In this document: piece by piece, positions 1 to 14,800 of the stretch | Layout: the number at the start of each line of letters is the position of its first letter | Position numbering within the stretch: position 1 is the first letter of the stretch | Origin: Sarcocystis neurona | Taxonomy: Eukaryota > Apicomplexa > Conoidasida > Eucoccidiorida > Sarcocystidae | DNA length: 64,000 nt | NCBI GenBank assembly: GCA_000727475.1 | Contig: KL647299.1 | Location: 531,461 to 595,460, forward strand | Direction of reading: 5' to 3' | Position numbers and translations under genes: made by a program | Notes under the pieces: model-generated | What the model was told of the DNA's origin: nothing | The model's database searches: none | Seen by the model: the letters and a program-made list of their open reading frames with translations, nothing else

Positions 1-3000
1 TCACGAATCTGTCCTCCCGCGGTACCCTGTCGACTGGAGAACGAGAAGCTGAATTAAGTATAGCAGTCCCTACCCGTCCTGAGCCGTGCTTTAGCCCATG
101 GTTGCCTGTGACACTGGCCCTGCCAGTCCTGCCTTTGCTGACGGTCTTTTGTTATTTAAGTGGACTACGTAGTCAGGGCCGCTGAAGACGAAATTCTTGC
201 GGTACGCGAACCCCTTACCTCTACAGTCGCTTTGGCTCGTTCACTTCGCGCCTCTGTTTTTTGTTGAGAGTGTTGGGCCTCTTCACGTAGCCAAAAAGCG
301 GCGAAAACCCCGCTTTACTCTGCACTGTCATCCAGGCGAATCTGTCGCTGCACCCAGCACCGGTTTACTCTTGGTCATCCAGGAACTGCGTGCACTTAAA
401 TAGTACACTCGCGCCATTGGCTATGTTCCTAACGTACAAGCCCCCGGAAACCCCACCGCGCACCGGCGAAAAATGCTTCACGTACACAACTGTCCTCAGC
501 AGTGCCATTCCTACAACGGCGTTGACTTGCTCATTCGCCTGCGTCTTACTCCTCTGCGAGCCTGCTACTTTACTCACACGTTAGCAGGCCGAACAGCCAG
601 ACCCATCCGTACACATGCGACAGAAATATGGGCTTTTGCAAAATAGACGCTAGTATGTGACAACAGGATTGAGACCTGTGCACTGTCCAAAACCACGGTA
701 GATGCTTCTCACCGTCGCTGAAACAGTATCTCGCTTCATGACTGCAGTTCGTGCGCCTTAAATGTATTGTATTCCGTCCAGCAGCCACCTAGCGTGTATC
801 ACTTTTTTTATCCATATATATGTATATCTATATATTAGGAAAGCATATCTCGGGAGTTGCTAGGAAATTTTAGATGAATGTCTGTATCAGCTCATGTGGA
901 CAAAATATGAGTATCCCCCTTGACAATACGGACCACTAACAAGTGCATAGGACGCTTCCACCGATTTTTATCCGGTGCCACGTTACTTGCATAGAGACTG
1001 ACTCTCCAAATACTTGCGTCAGCTTAAACGGAAGATTACTTACAAGTTTGACTGACTGAATGGTCACTGCATTGGTAGTTTCTGCGACGCTGGCATGTGA
1101 GTAAAGCACTAGTCACCATACGCTGACTCTTTTGGCGTCGGCTGTCACGCACTACGTAAGAGAGTTACACTTAATAGCGGCAGCAATGGGACCGACAACA
1201 TTTTCTCTTTTCTGCTCCATTTGGTGCGTCAGCGATTGTGAGACAACGTTTTCTCTCTTCTGTTCCATTTGGTGCGGCAACGATTGTGAGACACACTATT
1301 ACGTTCGCGAGCCTAGACAGTTCAGCAGCCTTTTCGTCCGTAACGTTACCTGTAAACAACATCCAAGAGTGGGTTTTTCACTCCCGACTGACTTGCCTGC
1401 TTGTGCCTACCGCGGTACGGAGTATATCAGAACTGTTCTGTAAAGACTAGACATTACGAAGTAATGCTTATAGACGAGACGCTTCCACACAAGACGCTGA
1501 CTGTAAGTAGTTCTGGACCTCCGGCCATCGTCTGTTTATATGATCTCATTATTCGCCGCCAAAAGGGACGTTGGTGTACAAAGCTCTATATCTATGTATA
1601 TTGTAGCTTGTCCGTGCATCACAAAAGCGAACAGTAAGTCTATTATGCCCGTTGGAAGAGTTCACACGCGGAGCCCTGAGACACCTGTGTTTCTACACAC
1701 GAGCGTACGCCCGAGGTCACACTAGCAGCTGTGGGATATCTGTGCTTCTATTCGTAAATGTTATTTGATGAGTCCCGTACTACGTCTACGTTATTGGGGA
1801 AGGAGGTGTCGCAAAAAAGAGAAAGAGAAGAGGCAGCCCTTGGCGACTCCGCGAGCACACGCGCAGGCCTCACTATCGAGACCGCATCCATCACCAGTAA
1901 GGCCTCCTAACACCTTCTGCCCGCCTCAGGCCCATTTCTCATCCACCAGCAACGGTGACAATCACACGTGTGGTACACAAGCTGCACCCCTCGTGTCTGT
2001 ACACGTTAGCTTCACCGTGGGCACGGACAGCACACGCTGGTGGGACGGCGGCATCAGCGTACGTGTAGTACGAATGGCAGCAGTCAACCTGAGCATCGAA
2101 GGCGCGCGTCAGCTGTGGCGGCTTCGGAGCGCGAGTAACAGGCATACTAGATCGCGTCAACAACAGCTGTACTCATGCTTGTGCGGCACAGGCTTCTACG
2201 GATCAACAAGTTGGCAGTGGAAACTACGACGCTCAAGCGCAGACTGTTACCAGCAGCAATCCTGAGACAAAAAGCAATAGTGACTTTCTCAATGGTAGGA
2301 GAAGCACCTCACGTAATAAGTACATCAGTCGCAGCTACGTAAAATCATTCATCGGCGACAACTCCTGTCGCGCTTTGACTGTCGCGGCAGCAGCAAGATG
2401 CGCCAGCGGCGTCAATTCTGGCTGCTCTCGTAACAACGCAGTTTGAGGTGTTCCCTTGAACTCTTCTGGCGCAATGTGATTCTGTTGCCACAAGCTTTTA
2501 TCCGTGAGATGGTGCAGTTTATCGTTTTCCTTATTGCGATGGAGCCGACATTAGCGCGACGTCGTGAAGCACAGCTTTCATCCACACAACGGTGCAGTTT
2601 ATTGTTTCATTTGCTCGTTGTGATGTAATCGACTTCATTGCCACGTTGTGATACATACTGCCACATAAAAAGGCGTACGGGTGTCTTTCTGTGTCCACCT
2701 AGATATAACGAATAGCCCGACTCTATTTCCCTCTGGTTACGTTCCGAGTGGAAAGGCGAAGATGTCTTACGTCTTCTGAAGAAGCATTTAATTTCTCATA
2801 AAAATTGCCATGGAAGGGTCGTGTGAATGGATTTTGCATAAAAGCAACCCCCTTCCAAACACCACCAAGTATTTTCTACCAACGTGGGGAAGAAATACTC
2901 TTGCTGGAACACACGGTTCTTCGTGGCCACTCTCTTTGTCTCACCAGTGGGAGCGGACGATGAACAGAAGAATCCTCAGCGAAAAAAGACACTGAATTCA

Positions 3001-3489
3001 CGTACAATACTGACGATAGGTTGTAATACTCGCCTTAAAACCTACAGATCGCTGTGTACGCATATATGTACATAGGTATATGTCTACACTTAAACTTATG
3101 CACATAAGAATTTTGAGGACGACAGCGGAATATGCATATGGCGTGTTTCTCAGTAACGTCTAACGGTCAAAAGCAGAAATTATTTTCTGCATGTTGTCCT
3201 CGTAGAAATGCACATGTGTACAGACGTGTATCCCCGGACCTGTAAACACGTACCCGCTAGCCTCTCTCTGTTCCCGCCCCACCTACGCATACGTATATAC
3301 ATATATATATATACATACATACATATATAACCGCAGACGAATTCACATACATACGGTAGAACTAATAAATGTACATGTATACATAACATGCAAATACACG
3401 TGTAATGGAAGATTGTATGTTATAAACACCAGAACGAGAGTGATACACGAAGGGATGCTTCTCGTTTCGTACGTGAGCCGGCAGGATAA
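1..3489. other. No gene firmly supported; gap upstream of the SPF31 3' end
   Basis: This stretch holds only short open frames in all six readings. The longest plus-strand frame with an ATG is 1768-2265 (about 165 residues, rich in Arg, Ser and Pro). It has no recognisable domain and no convincing splice or codon pattern, so I do not call it a gene. The stretch also contains a short TA-rich patch at 813-835, a 48-bp tandem duplication near 1194-1290 and a TA microsatellite at 3293-3329. A weaker, diverged duplication of a segment with the core GTGCAGTTTAT lies near 2510 and 2595. It may be intergenic DNA or carry exons I cannot recognise. Confidence 0.5.
1194..1290. repeat. Two-copy 48-bp tandem duplication
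   Basis: Two adjacent, diverged copies of a 48-bp unit lie here. Both carry the core TTTTCTCT(T/C)TTCTG(C/T)TCCATTTGG and both end with a GATTGTGAGACA-like tail. The unit length is a multiple of three, and one open plus-strand frame reads it as a repeated 16-residue block. There is no other sign that this frame is translated. Confidence 0.8.
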
Positions 3490-5760
3490 TTATCGCCAAG
3501 AGTTCTTATACGAAGTGTCAGCGCCATGAATTTTCTGTCGTTTCCTGATAAGGTCGTCTTCTTTTCGCTGCTCTCGCTGGTGCCTCACACCCTTGAAGGC
3601 TTGTAGCTTTAGATCCTTCGAATGAATGGCTTGCTGTTGTATAGTGTTACAAGGAAGGAGAATCAGACAAGAAGAGATATTCAAATGAAACAAAGACGTC
3701 TCCATTTGCTTACGGTCCACAGGTCTTGTACACACATGTGAGTCCTCCAAGCTAGCGCGCGAGTACAGTGGACATGCATGCGTTTATTCTATTTGCATAC
3801 CTATTTTGCCCGCCTATTCTACGAAGTTGTCTACCACTGCCGACCATGTGCGGCTGCAGGTCCTTCCACTGCATCGCTTGTTACTGCAGCAGCAAGGAGA
3901 GTGGCTTTACGAATACAAATCCACAAAACAGATATTGTAGCGACTGCCTAATACCTGTACACGTATCACCTGCCTGCGAAGACCTGCATACATATGCAAC
4001 TGTCTCTCTCTGCCTATATATCTCTTTCTCTATTTATATATATATGTATATAAGTGAAAGAAGGAAAGCAACCACAATCGCCCTGCTGGCTTGACAACCT
4101 CAGAGAAGCTCTCTGGAATAATCAAAGACGATTCCAGAGACATGCATCCGTAGGACGACTACTACACGTTGATGTCGTTCTGAACAACTTTGTAGACAAA
4201 AGGAAAATAGAAGCACAAAGAACAATAATCTTTGGCAGCTGCAATCGATCCGGAGAAAGTCCCTCCACATGTACATTTACAAAAACGCAAAAAGATACCC
4301 CGTGTCTGCTTGCATGTGTCTATACACAAACACGCACATGGGGAAAGACGCAGCGGGCCACGTACAGATACATATGAATCTACAAAGAATCAAGACAGTA
4401 GATTCGATAATTATACTTGTAACACCGGTACCCCGCTGAAAGTGGTGTTAAGCTCTGTTCACCAACGGGCTGAAAGGCACAAAACAGAAACCGCATCAGA
4501 CACCTGCCACGTCTTGTACCCGCATGTCGGTTAACGGAGAGGCCGTGCACCTAGAGACCTCGAAATGAAGAAATATTCTGGGTTCCCGCCGCTTGGCACA
4601 TGGCTGCGCGAATGAAGAGAATTCGTCTCATAGAGTTAACAGTGTTGGAAGTGGCAAGAAAAGGTCGACTTTGTACGGTGTAGTATTCACACATGCTTGA
4701 AAAAGTACTGTTACCTAAGTCTGTAATATCGGACGCATGCCTGCACGCACGCTTCATGTGACAGCAACTAGTGTGCACGACTGAGGAATATACATACGTG
4801 TATGCATATATATATATATATGTACATATATATATGTTTCCGCATGTGTATGTATATATTGTACCACGGTGAATTAACACAGTTATTACGTACACATTAC
4901 TCAAATATAAATAGGCACGTACACGTGAATGTCTACGCTATCTTTGTGCACGCAGGTATATTCAAACAAGGGCAGGGAACAGATCTGTGGAACTACATGA
5001 ATGAAATAGAAATGTCTCTGGAACACAAGTGTGGAGAACAGACACTTGTGACTCAAGCCGTCTTGCCGAGCCATGCGCAACTCCCACACGCACGTTAGGA
5101 AAACGTACGTCTGCACGCACTAATAATTTCTTTGCAAATAGAAATATCCCCACACGCCTTCGTATGTGCCTCCTTATATACACGCGGTCACGCACACACG
5201 CACACACACATGCAAACACGCAGACACACGTAGACACACACCGACATTTCTCTCCTCATGCGTACATCGGGGTGCACAGATACAAGTGCAAGTAAGCAGA
5301 CGGGCCGGGATTCTACGACAGTGTGCGGATACGTATGTATCCATATAACTACGTGTAGATACACGTTCGCAAGCGAATTCACCGCGTGTTCATATATATA
5401 CATACGTGTACACGGGTGCTCCAGCCTTTCTACTGGATGAACATGCACGAGTGCATCAATTGTGCGTCTGCACGTGTACATATACGCATACATATATATA
5501 TGCATATATATTTTTTATAATTGTGTGGAAACGCACGTGTATTCACATTTACGGGTACATACACAGACGTGTGCACATGACTATACACACATGAACAAAC
5601 GCCTCCATCCTTGTAGATAGGGTACATACAGACACTATTTATATGCGTACATGCAGCACACATACACACACATGTGTAGTGTATTAATATACACATATAT
5701 ACTACATATATATATATATGTACACACACAAATCTACTGCCTACGTACATATACGTACAT

Positions 5761-5800
<40 letters not shown>
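3293..5800. repeat. TA and CA/TA microsatellite cluster
   Basis: Alternating purine-pyrimidine microsatellites recur here. There are TA runs at about 3293-3329, 4801-4836, 5392-5402, 5488-5512 and 5768-5798, and a CA-rich block at about 5178-5245. Those at about 4.8-5.8 kb lie inside the last intron of the SPF31-like gene. The 3293-3329 run lies just downstream of its stop codon. Open frames rich in Tyr, Ile and His across the cluster are repeat artefacts. Confidence 0.9.
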
Positions 5801-5801
<1 letters not shown>

Positions 5802-8800
5802 CGCGTAGAGTAACAGGCGCCTCCACCTGAATAAACAGATCCGTATATCCATTTAAATTTGTGTCAAATGTTCATGCGTAGTCGTCCACAGACATATCGT
5901 GATGTATTATATGCTGTGCGCAGACACACGAATATGCATGCGTACGCACACAGACTATATATATATATATACAAAACAGATTTGATGCATTCTTAGGAGG
6001 AAAACGAGTATGGATTGGAGACACAAAAGAGATGATGTCTCACTTGAAACTGTCGCCACCCCTCAACTCTTTCGTCGCGTTGATCAAGGAATGCCTTCCT
6101 CTCTCTGCACTTGTCGAGTTCTTCCTTCTCGAGCTTCTCCTGTTGCTGCAGAATTTATTTTGACACCAGCAGACGTTATCTTCGAGCTTCTCGTATGTAG
6201 TGGGGAAGCGAAATGAGCCACCGAATGCAGGCAGCGACAAACACGGGAGAAATGGCATGTTTCAAAGGCGCCCAGTTCAACTGTCAGGAGGAGAGATAGC
6301 AAAGTCAGCGAAGGTCTTTAAGCAGCAGCAACAGGAGCAGCCGCAATGCAGCAGGGTCTCCCCAAAGACTCACAGGCGCGCGCACCAAAAAAACAGAAGC
6401 AGCAACAGCAGCATCAGTAATTGTCGAGTTATACGCCTGCAGCAGCAAGCACGCAGCAGGAAACGGACTGCAGCAGTTGCAGCAGCGGCAGCAGATCCAG
6501 CAGCCCTGCCTTTTACTTCCCAGCAGGAGGCCACAGCTGCAGCAGCAATGGCAGAAGCGCTGCCCCAAAATAGCAGCAGCAACTACGGCAACTTCTACAG
6601 CAGTAGCCTCAGCAGTCCACCGCAGTACCGGCAGTAGCACGACAGAAAAGCATCACTGAAACCACCAGCATCAGCAGCAACACCCAACTGCAGCAGCAGG
6701 CCACCTGTCGCGCAAATCCAACACCAGTGCGCTGAACCAAGAGCAGCAGACGGAGCTGTGAGGCTGCTTCGACTTGTGTCAGCAGCAGAGTAGCAGATTT
6801 TCAACAGCAGGCAAATGAACAACAGATCCAGAGCAGCACGGCAAAAGGTGCATAAGCAGCATCAGCGCAGCAGCGAGCAGCGGCACTGCAGCAGCAGCAG
6901 TAACGCTGCGGCAATAGCGTGGAGAAGCACCACTGCAGCAGCGAGCAGCAGCAACAGTTTGAAGGCAACATTCCACAAGCAGACGCCGTAAGGCAGCAGC
7001 GAGAGCGCAGCAGCAGCAGCAAAGAGGCCGTAGCAGCCGAAGCAGAAAGCAGAGACAAAGCAGCAGCAGCTGACGCGATTCGCATGAGGCCCTGCAATTT
7101 CAGCAGCTATTCCTGCTTCTGTCGCAGAAGAGGGAACAGCAGCAAGAATCCCACATCTGGAGAAAAAGGGAGATGAGACTTGATCTTGCCGCAGCTCAAT
7201 ACCACGCAGCGGCGAAACGGAAACATACATATACAGAGTCATATACATATATATATATAGATAGATAGATATAGATATGTATATGGGTACATACATATAT
7301 GTACAGACAAACATCTGTATACGTGCAAATAGACATATATATATATATATATACACACACACACGTATATACACATATACACCTATACAATATATATGGA
7401 CATATATACACACACACACATATGTGTACACATTTACAAGCATACGCGCGCAAACATAGACATATATATACATATATATATATATATATATGCGTAGATG
7501 CACCGGTACATCCAGCGCGACAAGTTCGCACGTGTGCAAGGTGAAGAAGAATCACGTCAGAGTTGCTGGACGCGCTGCTAAAGTTAGAAAGAGAACGGAC
7601 ATGTGCTAGAGCATTTTTTGGCGTCGCCGCTGCCGTTTCTGGTGCTTCAGAGACGCAAAGGACAAAGAGCAGAAGCAGACGCTTCTTCTTGCCATAGCCG
7701 CCGTTGCTGCTCGTGCTGTATACGCTGCTGCTGCTGTTCCCGTCTCTGTAGCAGCTGTTGTTGCCGCTGCTCGACAACGGCAACCACCCCGCAGCAAGTT
7801 CGCAATGTTTTCGCTGGTGTTGCTGCCGCACTTCCACCACGCAAAGACCCAGCAGAGAAAGCACTTACCTTCTACACCCTGATCATAGAAAAGACGATGC
7901 GACTGGTTAGACACCTCCGTCCAGCGCTGTTGCTGCTGCTGTGGCCACGCAAACCCCTTCACCCTTTGAACTGCATGTGACGTATTCTTCACGCCTTCCA
8001 GTATTCCTTACAGCTATACATGTATTTATATATGTATATATATATACACGCATGTACCTGTATATATACGCATATGCACGCAAGATTATACCACTATGCA
8101 GCGGCAAGTGTATCTTTTCAAACTTGCAGATAAAGGAAAACGGAGCAGAGAGAGAGAAAAGCAAAGCATGATTTCTGTGCAGAAAAACAGCGCTGCTGAG
8201 GGACGGACACACACGCACACACATGCGTACGAAGTGGCTGCGGGGCGCGTATCGCTGGCCCTGCTGCTCCATGCGGCCTGTGCAGCGAAAACAAGGCACA
8301 ACAAAACTCACCTCTCTCTCGTATCTTTCATTCGCCTGGCGCGTTCGCTCTGCGTACTCCTTCCTATCTTTTGCCTCCTGCAGCAGCTTCTCACACATGT
8401 CCGTGATTTCCTGCTGCAAGTCAGCCGGATCTTCCGACAGCGGCAGAACTCCTATTCCCTCTGTTGCAGCAGGAGCACCGCAGAAAACAGCCGCAGCAGC
8501 AGCCCCACGACCACCGGCGCCAGCACGTGTACAGCAGCAGCGGAAACACGAAACCTCAGTGGCTGCAGCAGCAGTAGCAGCACCAAAAGCTGCAGCTGCA
8601 GCACAAGCAGCCGCAGTACCGGCAGCTCGGGCACCTTACCCAGCAGCAGCACTGCCATACGCAGCGGTAGCCGCACCACAAGCAGCAGCACTGGCCAAAC
8701 AGCAGTAGCACACGCCCCAGCAGCGTAAACAGCAGCAGCGGAAGCTCAGAAGCAACAGCAATGGCATACGCAGCAGCAGCAGCAACAGAGGAGATAGCAG

Positions 8801-11800
8801 TCGCAGCACGAGGGGCACCAGCCACAGCAACAGATGCACCCGTAGCAGCAGCGTCGGAAGCAACAAGAGTACCAGAAGCGGCGGCAGCATCTGCGGCGCC
8901 CACAGACAAACACACACACGCACAAACATGCAGAAAAGAGACAGAGAGGGACGATGCACTTGCTTGAAATTTGAGACAGCACCAGCAGCGGCCCCATTGC
9001 AGCGGCGGCCGCAATGCGGCAGTCACGCTCCCATAAATACATATTTATATGTACACGTAAACACGTGTGTATATACATATACAGAGAGAGAGACAAACAA
9101 ATCAAATAAATCTTTTTTCAGGTTATGTACATCCACAGGCATATCCACAGAGCAATACGCAAGAAGAAAAGACGGCGCGGACTGAGAGACGCACGCAAAT
9201 ATAGGTATCTCTCCATATACACGTACACGTAAACACCCAAACATACAGGAACCGACAGAGAGATACTGATGTAGGTGCCTAGACAGGGAGGGCTACATAT
9301 CTAAATGAGTGCAGATCTACAAGTGTACCGACACTGACAGGTGCATGCCATAAAAACAAATAGATTCTTCAACGATCACACACAGACCTCCCACTGTACT
9401 TTCTCGAAGGTGTGCCCCCTTTTCTCTCGGTCTCTCTCCCGAAACATATAGATATATATATATATATATGGGCGTACATGCACTCAAGTGACGTAGAGGC
9501 AGAGAGGCAACACGCACACATATAGTTAGTCATCAAAGCAGCAAGTGATGATACATAAACGCATACGCGGAATTGCACTACAGACACACTCACTGTACAT
9601 CATGCAAGCGCACACAAAAAGGTAGGCACACGTAAGGAAATGTAAATAATCAAATACATTTGCAGACGACCACCTACACATAAATATATATGCACACACG
9701 TACAACTACAGAATGAGAAGAGATATGGAGACGCATAAACATATCAAGAGTACACCTATATACGGATATATGTAGACGGTAGGCGTGTATCTGCTAACGT
9801 ATATGTACAGAGCAGATATACCGGTATACGCAATATGGGGAGTAAAGGAAATCGGGTACATTGAAGTGTACGTGGACCTCACAACCGTGACTGACTTCGG
9901 CTGAAATAGAGGAAAATGAAGACGAGAAATTGAAGCAGGCGGATACAGAGACCGGCTCACAAAGAAATCCAGAGCGGTGAAGAAGGGAGAAAGACACGTG
10001 ATGACGAGTGTCTCTCTTTCTATTTTTCTACAAAAGGAAAGACGCCTGTCGAGGAATTTCTCTCTTTCAGTTTCTTCTACAGAGAGAATGACACGTGTTT
10101 ACGAGTTTTTCTCTGTAGTTTTTCCTAAGGAAAGAAAGACAAGTGTTTACGAGTTTTCCTTTTCCTGTTCTCCTTCACTCTCTCCTTTATCACACGACGC
10201 TTCGCTTCTTCGATGACCTCGCGGTACTTCTCCCTCATCTCCGGCTGCTGCAGCTGCTCGTAGGCCTTGTTCACAACTGCAGCAGATGAAAGGAGCGCAA
10301 GAAGAGACAGCAGCAGCACTTGCAGCAACGACACTGGCTGACGTAGTAGCGTCAGCAGGAGCATGGAAGGTCGCATCAATACATTGCAGCAGTTTAATAT
10401 AACAAAGGCAGGAGCGCAAAGCACGAGCAACACAGCACGCTCAGAATACGGCAACGGTTGAGTCGCCGTAGCAGCAAACCCAGCCGCGACGGCAGCAGGT
10501 GAAACAAGCAGCATCATCAGCAATGCGAAGCAGCAGCACGCAGATGGGGCAGCAACCGCAGCAGCAGCACCCCGGCAGAACACCAGCAGCAGGAGCCTCA
10601 GTGGAGTGGCCGCCAGCACCTCCAGCAGCACAGCGCGCAGCGGTGTGATACAGGAGTAGGAGGAGCAGTAGCAGTGGTCGAAGCGACACCCCCAGCCGCA
10701 GCAGGATGACGCAGCATCTGTGGCAACTCGATTTACTGGTTGTGCCCGCAAGGGCACATTGCCGAAGACCAACAGAGAAAATCACGTACAGAGAAGCAGC
10801 TGAAGTAGCAGGAGCAGACCGCAGACACGGAAGTCGGTCGCCGCACCAGCGACAGGAGAACACATCAGCACCAGCAGAACCCTGAAGCAAAGGCAGCAGC
10901 ACACCAGTGCAGCAGCAGCAACACGAGCCAGCAGTACAGCAGTGTGGGTCGCAGCGGAATATACGCCATCCAGCACCAATCCCGGTTGTCGCGCACTGTC
11001 TCGACGGTTTCCTTCTTCCGGCAATAGGAAGTAGAGCAAAATAAAGCCAACGCGGTCGCAGACCCGACGGCAGCACCTGGCATTCCCACAATCGCAACAG
11101 CCCTCTCTGCCTATAAAGAGGTGGCTGGCCCGTCAGCAGCCACAAACATTTGCAGCAGCCGCGGCCGCCTCTAGCAGCAGCAGCACAGCCGTCAACTCGA
11201 GTAGCTGGCGCAGAACCTGCAGGAGACGCGGAAGCAGCGCTCGTGACAACCGGCCGCACCAGCGGGACTCTTTCGCAGCAGCAAGATTGATCTGAAGCAG
11301 CAGTAGAATTAGTTTCTGGCAGTGACGGAGTGAGAGCAGTGAACATCCGCAGCTGCCTGTAGAGGGGGACGAGACAAACACCAGCGACGTCAGCAAGTTC
11401 GAAAAAGAGAGAATGACAGAGTTCACAGCTGACCTTGAAACGCTTCGTGGGCATTGGGATTTTTGCACTTGTCTGGGTGGATGAGAAGCGACAGCTGCGG
11501 TGTACACACCCCACAGAACAGCTCACGAGACGCACCAGAATTCTAGGGAGACAAACTGCAACTTACGCAGGTGCATCCAGATTTCCTCCGTCTGCGTGAC
11601 TAGTTGCCCATGCAAACCTCACTCCAGATATAGATATCTTTAGTAGTCACATATACATATAAGTATTCATCTCTGCATAGTTGTGCATGGCGTATATCCG
11701 TATACGTACACACGCACACGCATCTACCCACGGGCAGACATATATGCAATTATAGAACTCCGATGCTCACGTGTACGTGAGTAGTTGTATAGGGCGTGCA

Positions 11801-14800
11801 GAGAAGCATATGCATAAACGTTTACTCGTGTATGAACGCATTACACAGAGACACAGAGGAACGGACGGAGGCTCTGGTTGATGGGACGCAGAAATTCGCG
11901 AGCGGTACACATACACATACATACACACGTGCACATACGAAGACACTTATATACGTATTATTTACATATATATATATATTCATATTCTTCTTTGTATATG
12001 TATATATTTTGTAGGTAAAACAGAAGAGATCTACATTTAGACTGGAGGCAAAGCTACGCAGACGGCTCTGTGCAGAAGCAGACTGACAATATGTACACGC
12101 ACACACACACATACGTGTGTGTATATATAAATATATATATATATATTGACGTGTGTCCAAACATTCGTGCAGGTATACGGAACTCAGGAGACGGAAAATC
12201 GGAGTCTCGGTATAAATACACATATATATATATATGCATATAGACACCAGCACACATCAGCATATCAGCCTTGCAAGCTCCGTCTTTGTAGGCAGTTTCT
12301 CTCTCTTCCCCTCCTTTTCTTCCACCTCTCTCTCACTGTATACATAAACATAAACCTGTGTGTTTGTCTTTCTCTTTCGCTCCTTACAGACATTCACACA
12401 TACATATATACATAGGCAGATACTCACGTATTAGTGGGTGTACCCGAGTTCCGCCCTCTGTCTTCTTGTCTACGTACATATGCCTCTGGGTGCGTCTCCC
12501 TCACTGCCTCTCTCTTTGCTTCTTCCTTCGTCTTTTACTTTACATTCCTCTCTCTCTCTCCCTCTTTCTCTTTCTTCGACGTAAATATATGTGAAAACAT
12601 TCACCCGGAAAGCGCTCACGGACACTTCTCTGGTGTAAACGATATTCAAAGTCACTTTCATGTTTCTCTTCTCCGTCGCCTTTCGCTCCGAGGTGTAAAA
12701 GAGCTGCCCTACTGCGGTTGTTGCGTACAAATACATATCCGTATACATACGTATACTGTGAAACACACTCAGCATATACTTCGGAGTGCTCTACTTTTCT
12801 CTCTCTATATGCATATATATATATATATATCCATATACGTATAAATATATATATATATCCATATCCATATATAAATATATATATACACACAACTATTTCG
12901 GTGTACATATATATATATAATAATATACCCACTTACACACTTATATATCAATGTACATCTATGTCTGCACACCCACATAAATATGTATGGACCCACATAC
13001 ATATAGATAAACGAATAAGTATGAGGATACACATATATCAATATACATCCATGTATACCCACATTACACATAGACATCCATGTATACATATATACATATA
13101 TGTATATATATAGATATTATACGTGTGTGTATAGAGACACACACGATTAGATACACGCATGTGCGCAAAACAACCGAGGTACAGAGATAGAGTTACAGAC
13201 AGACGTAGAAGGTCACTTATTTCTCCCAGTGTTCACTTTCCAGCGAACACCTGATGACACGTGTTCGCGAAACTTGTTCATATACACATCGACGTCAGCA
13301 GTAGCGCAGTGTGAGTTCCTCTCCATTTTCATCTGTGCCCGCCACCTCGCCCTGGCGGCAACAGAGATCTGCACATCATCAGCCTCAACCAGCAGTCAAT
13401 ACGATTTTTCGCTGATGTTGTTGCTGCAGTAGCAGCAGCAGCAGTGACGGCAGAGCGGCACTCTGTATCAGCAGCAGCGCTACGAGCAGCCACAGCTGCG
13501 ACTTTGTAGCAGCAGCAGCAGGAGGAGCGCTTGCGGCAGAAACGGCCCGGTGAGAACTAGCTGAGGCGGCGCAGCAACATAGCAGCCGCAACGGCGGCAG
13601 CGGCAAGAGCGACGACAGGAGCAGCAGCAGGAGTAGCAGCAACAGCAGCGGCAGAAGGTGAAGGAGCAGCGTGACATAAGGAGAAGCAACAGCAGCAGCG
13701 CCCCTTACATGGAATGCTGCTGCAGATGCAGCACGCCAAACAGCAACAGCAGCAGTTCCAGCGAGGACAAGAGGTACAGCAGCAGCAGCAGAAGGCGTAA
13801 GGGCGGGAGGAGGAGAGGCAACAGCAGCAGCGCCAATTCTATCGGAAGCTACAGCAGGTTCACCAGGCCGGACACCAGGTGCAGCTCAGGCGACGAGAGG
13901 AGAAAGAGCAGCACCAGCAACAGGTAGACTGACCTTCCTATACTGTCTCCGTATGTCATCATCAGTGGCGTCGGGTCCCAGTAGGAGCACTTGAAAAGGA
14001 GAAGGAAAGACTTGCGCAGTAAGGCGGACACATTCTTCTTCTGCTGTTTTGAATGTTGGAAGGCCCGCAGTCTTCTGTCGCTGTACTGCTGCGACTGCTC
14101 GTCCTCCTCCTCTTCCGCGGCCTGCTACGTTGCTGCTGCTGCTTGGCATCTTCTTCACCTCGGACATAAACAGCTCAAACGCAGCATCTACTTCTGCAGC
14201 CGCTGCTGTCTGCGCTCCTGCGGCTTCGGCTTCTTCTTCCTCTTGCCGCTCCGCTTCTTCCTCTTCTTTCAGAAATTCTTCATAAGTGGGGAATTTCAAA
14301 CGTGACGGTCCGCGCTCCTCTTCTTCTTCTTTCATTCCAGCTGCTGCTTCTTGTTCCTCTTCTTCTTCTTCTTCCTGTTTCCCCGCGTCCTCCATCCCTC
14401 CGACTTTTGCGGCACCAGCAGCAGCCGCGCCTCCACCGGCAACAGCAGACTCTCCCGCACACGGCCCGGTCGTTCCTCTTACAGCCTCATATGTCTCTGC
14501 TTCTCCAAAGTATTCTTTTTGAATCAAGCCCGCCGCTGCTGCTCCTCTAGCTGCCTTTGCCGGGCATGCCGTAGCTGCGTCTGAAGTGCCTTCTCGTCCT
14601 GCCGCTCGTACTACTGCTGTTGGGGTTCCTGCTTCTGCTGACGGTGCTCCTTTTGCCGCTGCTGCTCCTGCTGATGCACCTGTTGCTGCTGGTGCCTCTC
14701 CTTCTCCTCGTGCTCCTGCTGCTGCCGCTGGTGCTTCTGCTGCTGCTGCTGTTGGAGGTGGTGACGCTGCTTCCGATGCTAGTCGTGCAGCTGTGAGGCC

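Noticed and set aside
5430..5852. 140-residue minus-strand frame
   Set aside because: It is composed of microsatellite-derived Tyr/Ile/Cys codons within the last SPF31 intron.
6862..7864. Minus-strand frames of 222-225 residues at 6.9-7.9 kb
   Set aside because: They are Tyr/Ile/Cys/Val strings from TA/CA microsatellites joined to Leu/Ala strings from CAG tracts, inside an SPF31 intron.
10441..11535. 364-residue minus-strand open frame
   Set aside because: It overlaps the HPD exon of the SPF31-like gene in a different frame and otherwise covers a CTG-type intron. The J-domain frame is clearly the coding one.
12540..13113. Overlapping 94-136-residue frames on both strands
   Set aside because: These are pure TA/CA microsatellite translations in the first SPF31 intron.
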